Assembly: GCA_038503035.1 (NCBI GenBank)
Contig: JAVSML010038995.1
Span: forward strand, 61,728-125,727
Source: Crocodylus rhombifer
Lineage: Eukaryota > Chordata > Crocodylia > Crocodylidae
Direction: 5' to 3'
Length of the DNA: 64,000 bases
Below, piece after piece: positions 33,635 to 43,916 of this stretch (position 1 is its first letter; each line of letters starts with the position of its first letter). The position numbers and the translations under genes were made by a program. The notes under the pieces are model-generated. The model was not told the origin of the DNA, ran no database searches, and was given only the letters and a program-made list of their open reading frames with translations.

Positions 33635-35360
33635 AGATACAGACAGTCAAAAATTTGATGCTGAATCAATACAGTCTTTTCTGGTTAGTCTAAGATGCAC
33701 AGATTAAACTGAAACAGAAGTAAACAGGCATTTACCTTTGATTCAGAAAATGCAGCCACATGGCTGCAGTGGCTCAGGCCAAGCGCCAGGGGGTGCTGGA
33801 GCACAGCTCTCTGGCTGTGTGTTGATTTCCTTTTCTTGCTGCCCCAAGGTCTCTGGGATTTGCAGTCCAGAATTACAGCAGCAGAATTCTGCAGGTTTCC
33901 TCATCACTTCCTCTTTCTGCTTCTAGGTGCCTCTGGGATCTGTAGTCCACAGTTGCATCCAGCAGTAAGTTTGAGCAAGGGAAAAGGTGTTTAACCCCCC
34001 TCTTGGGCCCCAGACAGCAGATGGTATTTGCCGGGGGGGGCAGTCCCCTCCCAAAGACTGGGCTGCATCCCCAGCCAGGCTTGCCCCGCCCCTCCACCTT
34101 TGTCAGCCAGCCCTCACTGCTCCAGCTAGGGAGCAGAGGGATGGTACTAGCTCTGCTCTCTGGAGCAGACAGCACAGCCCAGCCCAGGGCTGGAAAACAT
34201 GCAGGCAGGGATGCTGGGAGACTGTGATTTAACTTGAACCAGGAAGGGGTCTGGGACAGAAGTTTTATAAATCAGTTTGACCCAAATCAGTTAATTCTGA
34301 TACTACATTCTGTTGCATCTCGTAACCGGTGTACCCTTGACCTGTGAGCCTGGGTTGGCATGACCAGCTTGGCGCAGAAGGGGTAGATGACCGGACAGGT
34401 GGGGAGTAGGAGTCAGGCGGCTTGAAGCATATTGGTTGTATGAAAGGTTTATTGAACTTACGCTACCGATGGTCACAGTGTAGGCAAGACAGCTGACTTG
34501 TTCGGTTACAGTGCATAAAACAGAACAGTCTAAAGGGGTCTGTTGGTTCACGGGGTTCCTGAGCCGAGCCCTTGCTTTCTAACCCAGGGGCTAGGTGCGG
34601 CTGCCCGACTCAATAGTCCCAGAACTGGTCAACAGCTCATGCACAGAGAAAAATTATAATGCACTTTTGATCAGTAAACTTCCAAGAGCTCTTTGACGAG
34701 AAGGACAGACAAACTGGTGAGAAACAAATGCGCCAAAATGAAGGTCAGTGGCGGGGAGATGTCTGCAGATGACCAATCTGCTGACTGTGTCTCCTTGGTG
34801 TGCTCAGAGTTCTCCACTTAATGGCGGGAATCTGCTCTTAGTTATAGTCAGCAGTGACCAATCACTTCATGCCAATTGTGAATAATTATTGACCGCCAAT
34901 TACATTTTTACACCAGTGACCTAGATACAAAGTCAAGCGACTTAGATACCTATTCATTTGACCCAGATACATTATTCATCTGGCTGCCCCCAGTGGGTTC
35001 AAAAGGTCAACCTTGTGATTGGCACCTGCAATACTTATCATTGCAGACAACAAGCTTCTAAGTGTGGAGAACAACTTTTAACAAACTCCAATTGTAATGC
35101 TATCTTCAGCAAAGAAATAAAGGCCACTAATATTGAGGGATCTTTATGGTCTGCAATCCTACCATATTATAATGGCCTTTTGGTTTGCTGGCATCGGCAC
35201 TCTAACTTGATAGATGAAATTCAGACATGACACATTCAACCAGGTTTATCTTCAACTAGTGTCAGCCATTTGAAAGTGGTTTATATGCACTGAGCTTCTG
35301 TTCTGTTATAGGTTTAAACCAGTTTCTGATCACTTAAACAGATATGTAACTTCTGTCCCT
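33635..35360 (-). mobile_element. DNA-transposon-like repeat, split by an LTR
   Basis: The same repeat as 50811-52474, in the opposite orientation. The right end reads AACTTCTGTCCCT and an inner stretch reads GACCCAAATCAGTTAATTCTGATACTACATTC, both found inverted near 50812-50992. Similarity continues through GGTTCAAGTTAAA and CATCCCAGCAT into a GC-rich interior. It is interrupted at 34311-35232 by an LTR. No transposase can be read; it is a non-autonomous or decayed element. The left boundary is approximate. Confidence 0.55.
34311..35232 (-). repeat. Solo LTR, 922 bp, with 5-bp target duplication
   Basis: It begins TGTTGCATCTCG and ends AGACATGACA, flanked by CATTC on both sides (34306-34310 and 35233-35237). 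The sister copy of the host repeat at 50935-50939 has a single GAATG (the inverse), which is the uninterrupted site. On the reverse strand an AATAAACC signal sits near 34450, so the LTR points leftward. It shares a 102-bp unit (34539-34640) with two places in the 3208-4176 region. No internal retroviral genes remain. Confidence 0.85.
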
Positions 35361-35390
35361 GTTTATCACATGGGGTCAAAAGGTAGATAT

Positions 35391-36077
35391 TAGGGGTGTG
35401 TGAAGCAGGCAGTATTTGATTTGGATTTGGATTCAGCCTGATTCAGGGGACAGTGATTTGCTTCACTGATACGGATCGCTGTCCTGATTCGATTTGTCGG
35501 AATCTGAAGATTCGATTCTGATTTGGAGAATCAGCAATTCAGCCATATACACAGCTTTATATATTTTTTCTACATACCTCGAGGTACCAGGTGTGGCTCA
35601 TGAATGCTAAGAAAGTGCAGTGGATGGAGCGTGCCATGGGAGCATGGGGGGGTCCCCCACGTGCTCGACAGTGAGCCCCCGAGCCCCTCTGGCTCAGTGA
35701 TCAACTGTGAGGGGACCCTGGATCCCCCCCAGACCCAGGAGGCACCAGTCACCAAGCTGGGGACTGGGAGGGGGTCCCCTGCACACTCTGTGGCAGACCC
35801 AGAAGTGGACTGGAAGTACTTCTAGTCCACTTCCGGGTCCACTGTATAACACATGGGGGACCCCCCCCCCCACTGTGCACCTGTGGGATGCTTTATCTGC
35901 CCCACCACCTCAGTGTTCATGAGCTATGCCTGGTACTTCATGGTATATAGAAAAATAGTTGAATCTCTCCGAATTGAATTGGGTCTTCTAATTTGATTCA
36001 GATTCAGAGATTCATCTGTCAAATTGGGCCAAATCTGGTCCAAATCAAATCAGCAACTGAAGCTTTGCACAACCCTA
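35391..36077. mobile_element. MITE or DNA transposon with inverted ends (family of 42031)
   Basis: The left end TAGGGGTGTGTGAAGC and the right end GCTTTGCACAACCCTA are imperfect inverses, and the similarity runs on through GATTTGGATTTGG against CCAAATCAAATC. The interior has GATTCAGATT-rich flanks and a GC-rich centre with CCCCCAGAC runs. A second member lies at 42031. No transposase is seen. Confidence 0.65.
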
Positions 36078-36428
36078 GTAATTGTCTCAAATTGTCTACA
36101 ACTTTATCCCAACTACATAAAAGATGTCACCCGAAAAAGTCCTTGCCTCTCACATAATTTCTGGACCATCACAGCTACACCACTCTTACACTACCATACA
36201 AACTTGCTGTGAGACCTGAAAAACATTTAGACATTTTTAGATACAATCTGGGATGCTAATGTGCATTATTTTGGAAGAAAAAAAGTGAAAATCACATATG
36301 GTAGCAGACCATGACATTCCTAAATCTAGGAAATCCAAGGCTAGGGATTTATTTCATATATAAGCCCCACTCCGCAACTCTGCCTTGTGATTTGGATCTT
36401 GTGAAGTGAGTGGCTGAGCAATGCTCCT

Positions 36429-37015
36429 AGGTGGGTGCATCTACACATGTGTTTTAATGTGCATTAGCTTACTTTAATGTGCATTGAAGTATCACTGAAA
36501 ACCATGGGTATTTATACACATGCTCCAGGAGGTGTGTGTGTGGAGGATGATTTAATTAGTGCAGCTCTGAGAGCCATACTAATTAAAAGCACCTGGAGTG
36601 TCATGTATATCAGTGTCCCCTGCCTAAAAGATGGAGATGGCCACTTCGAACTAAAGCTTGTTGAATGAGCTTTAGTTTAAAGCATCCTGCTGCCATTTTT
36701 CAGTGTGGGGATGTTGACACATGATGCTGGAGGCTGCTGGAGCACGCTAATTTCTGTGCTCCAGCAGACTCACTTAATTGCTCCCTGCATGTGTATAGGA
36801 ATCTCGTACTATTTAGTTAATGTGCATTAAAATAGGCCAATGTGCATTAAGCATAATTTAAAAAACCATGGGCTCCTATACAAGTGCAGGTAGCCTGCTC
36901 AAAATGTGCTGTAAATCTAGTGTGTCAGAGCAGACTAGATTAATTCACTCTGCTGGAGTGTGCAAATTAACATGCTCTAGCAGCCTGGTAAAAGGGAGAA
37001 TCCCCCACACAACAG
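36429..37015. mobile_element. Palindromic MITE cluster
   Basis: It opens with GCATCTACACATGTG and carries repeated TTAATGTGCATT. A large hairpin at 36602-36726 has AGTGTCCCCTGCC...AAAGATGG opposite CCATTTTTCAGTGTGGGG around an AAAGCTTG.TTGAA centre. The same centre occurs in the 40001 element. A second similar unit may start near 36780. Exact ends are unclear. Confidence 0.5.
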
Positions 37016-37092
37016 AAGGCTATAGATAATAAAGCTTAATGAAATAACTGTTTTCTATTATAACTCCCTACTAGGTTCCAAACTATCTGGCT

Positions 37093-37295
37093 GTGTCTAC
37101 ATGAGATGCTGACTGTTCAGTAATACTAAATGACTGTGTAGTAACCAGAGTTACTGCACAGTCATGCCGAGGAATGGCTTTTTCATGATGCTGGCTCATG
37201 CATACTGCACATCAGTGTCATGTCACACTTCCTGCCCATGGTGCTACTGTGCAGTAGTTACAGGGTATTGTGCAGTCAGTGTCTCATGTAGACAC
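37093..37295. mobile_element. Short MITE, about 203 bp
   Basis: The left end GTGTCTACATGAGATGCTGA and the right end TCAGTGTCTCATGTAGACAC are inverted repeats with few mismatches. TACTGCACAG and CTGTGCAGTA motifs repeat inside. Non-coding. Confidence 0.7.
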
Positions 37296-37469
37296 TGCCT
37301 CTGGGAATGAAATGTATCTATGTGGGGGGATCTGCATCAAGAGTTATAAGGAGCTAGAGCAAATTTAAGTCCTTCTGGATAACTTAAGTGATAACATGCA
37401 GCTTATACTGTCTTTCTCTCTAGGGATAGGTTTCATCATAGGAAAATTGTGAGAGGCAAGGAATTTTGT

Positions 37470-37599
37470 GAACAATAACTTTTATTGGACCAAATGTGTG
37501 GTTGATCTAAAGTTAATAAGTTTTTGAATGCAAGGCGTTTTTCATTAAGTTTTGCATCTCCAACACTACCAAATCATGGGAGAATGTCACTTTGTTAAG
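37470..37599. repeat. Copy of the dispersed TTTTATTGGACCAA motif
   Basis: AATAACTTTTATTGGACCAAA followed by a GTTAATAAGTTTTTGAATGCAAGG stretch (similar to 32940), directly preceding the next CR1. Probably the end of a MITE. Confidence 0.4.
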
Positions 37600-38270
37600 A
37601 TAGGCCAAAATAATGGATGATAAACTGAATAGGAGCCAACAGTGTGCCCTTGTTATGAAAAAGGTTAACAGCATACTGGGCTGTATTAGTAGGAACATTC
37701 CCAGCAGATCAAGGGAAATTATTATTCTCCTCTGTTTGGCACTGATAAAGCCTCCTTCTGGAGTAGTGTGTCCAGTTTTGGGCCTCGCACTGCAGAAAGG
37801 ATGTGGACAAATTGGAGAAAGTCCAGCAGAAGGCAACAAAAATGCTTACGGGCTGGAGTCCATGATTTCAGAGGAGAGGCTGAGGGAACTGAGCTTATTT
37901 AGTTTGGAGAAGAGAAGACTGAGGGGATTTAACAGCAGCCTTCAACTATCTGAAAAGTGATTCCACAGAGGATGGAGCTAGGCTGTTCTCAGTGATGACA
38001 GGTGGCAGAACAAGGAGCAATGGTCTCAAGTTGCAGCAAGGGAAGTTTAGGTTAGATATTAGGAAAAAGTTTCCCAGAGGGAAGGTAGTGAAGCACTGCA
38101 ACAGGTTACCCAGAGTGGTTGGGGAATCTCCATCCTTGGAGGTTTTTAAGACCTGGCTACAGAAAGATCTAGCTGGAGATAGTTGTGGTTTGAGCATGGG
38201 GCTGGACTAGATAACCTCTTGAGGTCCCTTCCAACCCAACTTTTCTATGATTCTATGATTCTATGAAAAT
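37600..38270 (+). mobile_element. CR1 LINE, 3' part of ORF2
   Basis: 5'-truncated CR1. 37613-37960 reads MDDKLNRSQQCALV..., then a GCISRNIPSRSRE block, LGLALQKGCGQI and [20 protein letters not shown]. 37992-38210 reads [16 protein letters not shown] and SLEVFKTWLQKDL. The tail TTCTATGATTCTATGATTCTATGA ends at about 38266. Frameshifts are present. Confidence 0.92.
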
Positions 38271-39085
38271 TATTATTGACCTACCTGCTCATTCTGGCTA
38301 TCCAGTAATTTCATAAATGACCAAATAAAACTTAGTTTCTTTTATTAAAGAACTGAAGTTGACAACTGTAATCTGAAACAGGAATAATATAGATGGCTAA
38401 GGCTGAATGCACATTTTAATTTAGCCATTCAGTACAAAATATATGATGTTTAATACAAGATTTTAATCTCTTTCCCTATGGGTATTCTTCTCAGAAAGTG
38501 TTATTTTTTCCTTGTACGTCTAAGAAAAAAATCATTTCTTTTGGGTGTCCAGCACGAGTTTTCCTTAGATAAATCAAAACCTTTCTTATCTGTATTGGCC
38601 AAGGAGATTCATAGGCCTGTCACCAAGAGGAAATAGATTAAATCCACCTGGCCATATCAAATATAATGCAGTGAAGTGAGGATTAATAGTTCAGAATTGT
38701 TTAGAATCTACAAGGACTTAAACATAGTTCATGTCCCAAATTCCTGAATCCAAATGATAGCTGTACTTGAGAGTTGATTTAAATGGACTACATAACGCAC
38801 AGGATTAGAGAGAGCTCCACAACTAATGCAAGGTTGTCATTTACTCAAGGAATTTTTTCTAACACAAAAAAACATAAAATTATGACTTTGAGGAGTTTTT
38901 GAATGGGACTAAGGCCCTGACAGCAGGCTACGTGATAGCAGCCCATAGTGTTAACTCTCAGGGCATTCATTTTTAGTACTTATTTTATATTTAATGTTTA
39001 CAGATCTTAAAAGCCCTTTAAAGTTTCAATAATGTTTTGATACTTAACATTTGAGCTTACCTTCTGAATGAGGTCATTTCAGTAG
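38271..39085. other. No gene seen
   Basis: AT-rich intergenic sequence without recognised elements. Confidence 0.5.
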
Positions 39086-39102
39086 AAACAGCATTTCTAG
39101 GA
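39086..39102. repeat. Target-site duplication, copy 1
   Basis: AAACAGCATTTCTAGGA, identical to 39825-39841, flanking the Tx1-type LINE. Confidence 0.9.
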
Positions 39103-39824
39103 TCTATTTGAATTAAAAAGGCTGTGGGCCCAGCCCACTAAAAATCAGGGGCTGCCACTGGTTGGGTGGCCAGAGCCTTTAAAAATCCAACTGATTACAG
39201 GGGACAAATCATAAGAAAACAGGCTGTGCACATGCAGGGTCAAAGGGCCAAAACAAGTGCTCCCTGGGGGAACACCAAGCAGAGCATGCCAGACAATGCT
39301 CACCAGCCCTCGAACTCAGCTAGAGTGCTGGTAGCTTGCACCCAGCAATGCTCCACCTGGAGATGTGTCCGCAGGACACTGAGGAAAAATGCCCCAAGGC
39401 CTCCAGGAACCTTCCTGGCCAGAGTGTCCTGCCTGGATAGCCAAATGGTAAGCTTGGCTACAGCCAGGAGGGGGTTGACCAGGAGGTCCCCAGCTTTCAT
39501 GGGATGACGGATGGGGAGTGCGTAAACAAAAAGGTGTGGGGAATAGTGCAGCCAGAACTTGAGGAGCAAGTTCTGGAGGAGGTGGTGCAGGGCCTGCAGC
39601 CTGGCGCACTCTACGAACATGTGCACCAGGGTCTCCCTCTGTTGACAGAAGCGACACTGGTTGGAGGCTTCTTCCAAGTGCGCCAGATACACGCCTGTCG
39701 GGATGGCTCCATGCAGGAGCTGCCAACCTAGGTCCCCAGTGGCCCTTGGGATGAGGGTGGAATACAGGCTCAGCCACCGGGGCCCGTCGGCATCACCCTT
39801 GCCTATGATGTCCTGCCATTTGGT
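39103..39824 (-). mobile_element. Tx1-type LINE, recent-looking 5'-truncated insertion
   Basis: A reverse-strand LINE fragment bounded by a perfect 17-bp duplication, AAACAGCATTTCTAGGA, at 39086-39102 and 39825-39841. One open frame from 39833 down to 39300 (177 codons, no stop) reads the C-terminal part of a Tx1-clade ORF2: WLSLYSTLIPRATGDLGWQL, HGAIPTGVYL, a CRFCQQRETLVHMFVECARL zinc-ribbon-like block, and AVAKLTIWLSR. The 3' untranslated part is about 190 bp. A perfect duplication and an undamaged frame suggest a younger insertion than the other LINEs here. It is truncated and cannot move by itself. Confidence 0.85.
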
Positions 39825-39841
39825 AAACAGCATTTCTAGGA
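39825..39841. repeat. Target-site duplication, copy 2
   Basis: Identical to 39086-39102; lies at the 5' (right-hand) side of the reverse-strand LINE. Confidence 0.9.
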
Positions 39842-40000
39842 ATGGTATTCCTGGTCCTCATTACTTATTTCCAGTGCTGTCAGTGAAAAGATGCCACAGG
39901 TTTGCTTGTTTATTGTGCTGTTTCCAGAAAATTATAAATTGCTGAAATACTTGGCTTGAATCCCCTTCTCCCCTACATTTATTTAGTTACAGCCCCTCTA

Positions 40001-40452
40001 CATGTGCAGCTAAAGGTGTGATTGGATCTAATGCACAATGCAAACATTCGCACCTTCTGTCCTGCTACGTGGTTGTGTGGATCACACATTAGATCCCACC
40101 CTGCCTTAGTGCCAGTGCAGGTGGACCCTAATCCCAGGCTCTACCTGCACCAACAAAAAAATGCGCTGAAATTCTAGTGCGTTGGAGCAGACTTGATTAA
40201 TCAAGGTGTGGCAATTATGGAACGTGGCAATTGCTGTGCTCTAGCAGCCTCCTGTGTCTTGTGTATCAGTGTCCCTGCACTTAAAAATGGTGGCGGGGTG
40301 CTCAAACTAAAGCTTATTGAACAAGCTTTAATTCAATCACCCCTGCTGCCATTTTTAAGCACAGGGACACTGATACATGAAATGCAGCAGCCCTTTCATT
40401 ACAGTGAAATTAAAGTGCCACCTCCCCACCCCTAGAGCACATGTAAAAGTGC
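40001..40452. mobile_element. Palindromic MITE with a large central hairpin
   Basis: The ends contain CTCTACATGTGC and GCACATGTAAAAG. The centre (40261-40379) is a hairpin with GTGTATCAGTGTCCCTGCAC opposite GTGTCCCTG-type inverse sequence (CAGGGACACTGATACAT), around AAAGCTTATTGAACAAGCTTTA. It shares its centre with the 36602-36726 hairpin, so both belong to one family. Non-coding. Confidence 0.6.
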
Positions 40453-42030
40453 CCAATATTTTTATATATTCACAGGACTTGAAGGAATCTCTCATGTTAT
40501 GAAGTCTAGTCTCTTACTATCCCAGACAATCATATCACATAATTTGTTTGTGTATTAAAGAAACTCCATCTTAAAATTAGGCTATTCACCTCCACTTCTC
40601 TGAGTGGAAGGTTCTTTGATTATTAGAAACCTTGTAGTTGCCATTTGCCATTTTCTCTTGTTCCAATGGTATCTATTAGTTCAAATAGCTCTTCTCCATC
40701 CTTGCTGTTTACCTTCTGATGTTTTATAGGGCATAGCCATATGCCTCTAAGCCCGTTTTGCTAGGTGAGACAAGCCATGTTTGTTTTTTTTTAATTTCTT
40801 TCATTTGCTAGACCAGGAGTATCAAACCCACCTCATGCCCTGGCTTGGTTCTGCACCAAGGAGTTTCTTGCAGGCCAGATCCATCCCAGGGCATGAAGAA
40901 GTGTCATTGCTAGCAGTGGTAACCAGAGCATGAAGTAGTGGCAGAGGTGGCAGCAGTAGTAGCTCTGACTTCAATCCAGAGTATGAGGTGGTGGTTCCAG
41001 CTCCCACTGTGTGTCCCATGCTGGAGCCAGAGCTGTCACCACCACATGGCCTTCTTGTAGATCTTCTATACATCTGTTCTTGTTTGAATTCATCTTTCCT
41101 GACTGTGGAGAGTGGACACGCACACAGTATTTCAGAAGAGGTCATGCCATTTAATTGAAAATGGCATTAATATTTCTCTTTCTTTACTATATACACTTCT
41201 ATCAAGGCATCTTGGGATTGTATTTGCCTTTTTCACAGCTGTCTCACATTCATAATCATGAGTGATTGACTATTACACCCAAGCCTTTCTCCCCCTGTCA
41301 TTTCTAACTGATGAAACCTCAGTTCATCATAACAGATGGGGAAATAGAAGTTGCCTTAAAGTTGCAATGTTTTTGTTATTGGCTGATGGGGCTAAATAGA
41401 GAAGGAAACTCGTGGCTTGGAAAATTATCTTGGCAATCATGGCTATAGAGCTATAGGGAAGAAAAAGCATCTCTCAGTATAAAAATAAATAATACTAAAA
41501 GCTTCCAAAAACTCACAAGCACTTTAAAGAAGCTTGAATAGTAATTGGGGAAGAGGAAGAAAATAGAATGTGGTAAAAAGAGTATAATGATTGCTTGCTA
41601 ATTTTGGTTACTTGTCCTGCTGGCTAATTGACCCTGTGTATGTTTCACTATATTAATCACAATGCATTGTGTGTTATAATGGCTAAGAAGACCAGCATTC
41701 TCTCTGCTTTCTATTTTTAGCCGGCTTTCTTGTTCAAGTCTTCAGTACCCTGCAAACTGATAGGAAATCTTGCCACAGAGAGGATATTTACACCTTTTTT
41801 GGAGTCTAATTCACTGTTAATATCGCTACACCTAATATCAAGGACAGCAATATTGCTATCAGCCTCATTCTCTGAGAACTGTTACACCTTTTACTGATAA
41901 CTAAGCGTGTTTAAAAGATGTTTTGCAAAAGTGTGATACTCAAATCCAGCTATGTCCTCACAATGAAAGCAAATCAGTCCAGAGAATGAAGAAACTATCT
42001 TCAGGCATGTGAAATCTGAAAGATGAATAG
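40453..42030. other. No gene seen
   Basis: Intergenic sequence. A short GC-richer stretch at 40810-41060 (CCAGGAGTATCAAACCCACC...) resembles a decayed DNA-transposon end, but no partner end was found. Confidence 0.4.
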
Positions 42031-42560
42031 TAGGCCTGTGCAAATAGGGAAGTAGCTGATTTGGATTTGGATTCAGAGTCATCCTATTCAGAGGACAGTG
42101 ATTTGATTTAGAGGTTTGGATCACTGTTCTGATTCAATTCAGACAAATTGGCTTCTGAAGATTCAGCACTGATTCGGAGAGACTCAGAGATTTGGCCATA
42201 GACTATAATGGGGAATCACTGAAATATATCTATACTTTTTTCATGTTTTGGCCACTTCAGATAAAAATTGCATGGATGGTAGCCCCTTCAGAGGGCCTAA
42301 AGCCTGCCAAGTTTCAAGGTGATAGGTGCAGGAGTTTCTGGGAAACTGCACCTCAGGCTGCTGACAAGCAAAACTTGTGTGTGTGTTAAGGTGCAGTGGG
42401 GTGAAAACAGCAGAGATGGTAGCCCCTGCTGAAGCCATTAAATCTGCCAGGTTTCAAGGACATAAGTGCAGGGATTTCTGAGAAACTGCACCTCAGGCTG
42501 CTGACAAGCAAAACTTGTGATGTGTGACTTTGTGTGTGTGTTAAGGCACACCCTCACTTG
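42031..42560. mobile_element. Second member of the 35391 transposon family
   Basis: It opens TAGGCCTGTGCAAAT, then GATTTGGATTTGGATTCAG and GAGGACAGTGATTTG, parallel to 35391-35530. Inside, a segment of about 110 bp ending in CTGCACCTCAGGCTGCTGAC occurs twice in tandem (about 42280-42370 and 42425-42510). The right end is unclear. Confidence 0.55.
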
Positions 42561-42884
42561 TGCTAGGGCCTCTACATGACACGGTAGTGTGCCCCAATGA
42601 GGTCTTCTCCTTCCCTACAGCCTCAGTCTGGTGCACCACTTTAAATGACAACAGGTAATAACTTAGTCAGCAGCACAGTAGCACCATCAGCATCTCAGGC
42701 AGCCAAACTGTTACAGAGCCTTTCTTTCCTTTCCTGCAGAAGCTTCTTCTCCAGCAGCTGCCAGACAAGTCTCCCTGCCAGCCCCAGCCCTGGGGCTTAG
42801 ATGTGCCCAGGACCCTGTGTCCTTCTGGTCAGCTGTCCAGGGACAGGTGCTAGGGGTGTTGGTCTAAGGACATGGCACTGGCAG

Positions 42885-43010
42885 ACAAGGTTATTTGGGT
42901 CAATCTGGTATTTTTCAGTAGACCAAGTGAATAGTTAGAGAAATATATCTTAGCAAACTTTCAGGTTGAAAACCCTTTGTCAGGCTGAGGGAATACTTGC
43001 AGTTGGTGTG
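42885..43010. repeat. Copy of the dispersed MITE motif
   Basis: TTTTTCAGTAGACCAAGTGAATAGTTAGAGAAATATATCTTAGCAAACTTTCAGG with CCCTTTGTCAGGCTGAGGG after it is a decayed version of the motif also at 5165 and 53065 (shown here only in outline by its key words AGACCAAG, TAGTTAG and AGCAAACTTTC). Confidence 0.4.
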
Positions 43011-43916
43011 TGTGTGTGCTGTTCCTGAATGGAAGGAATAGTAAAGAAGCCAGAGGCTGGCATGCAATGCAGACAAGAAAGCCAGTCAGTGAAAATAGAA
43101 ATGGAGGAGTCAGGGATTGAGAGAGACAGGCTGGGGTAGGGGGAAAAGGGGATGTAGCAGACAAAAGTGGAGAGATACCTGGGGAGTCAGATTTCTGATA
43201 GGTTGTAGTGTGTCATAAATTCAACGTCTATATTGAATCCATGAGTTTCTGTATCTAGGAGGTTGATGAATTGAAGATCATAGGCTGGGCTGTGAAAAGT
43301 GGACCCTGCACCATGTGGCTCATGGCCACCATGATCTCCCTTGCTGTGTGGGACTCATTCATCACCTTGGCTTGAAGGAGAGCCCACCGATGGCCTGACT
43401 GATTGTACCAGTGCCCTGTGAGGAAGAAGTAGGCATGTTCTCTACTTCAGCTGCTCCAGATGTTGGAGGTAAAGTGCAAGGCTACCTGCAGCCCTGCTTT
43501 GTGCAGGTCCTCCCTCAGTTACTCCCTGCATGCCTCATACAGGGAAGGCACCACTGTCTTCCTAAAGGTGATGCATGCGGGAACTTGGTAAGGTGGGGCC
43601 AAGAGCGCCATGAGCTGCCTGAACCCTGGCTACTCCACTAAGGAGAAGGGCTGGCCATCTAGAGCAAGCATCTCCCCAATGGTCTGGGTGATCTTGCTTG
43701 CCTTGGGAACGTGCCCCACTCTGTCTGCAGCTCCAGGGTGGCGTGCGTCTGCTTTGTGGGGATGGGCTTTGGAATGAGCTGGGGACTTGCCTTTGGGCAC
43801 ACTTGCACTGGTGCCAGGCTGAGGAGGAAGAAATGCTATCTGACTTCTTCTGTGTTGTTTTTAATAATCTCTATTTGACTTATTCTGCGTTGTGTTTAAA
43901 AATTTCTATCTGACTT
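43011..43916. other. No gene seen
   Basis: Mixed-composition intergenic sequence. Several short open frames lack recognisable products. Confidence 0.4.
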
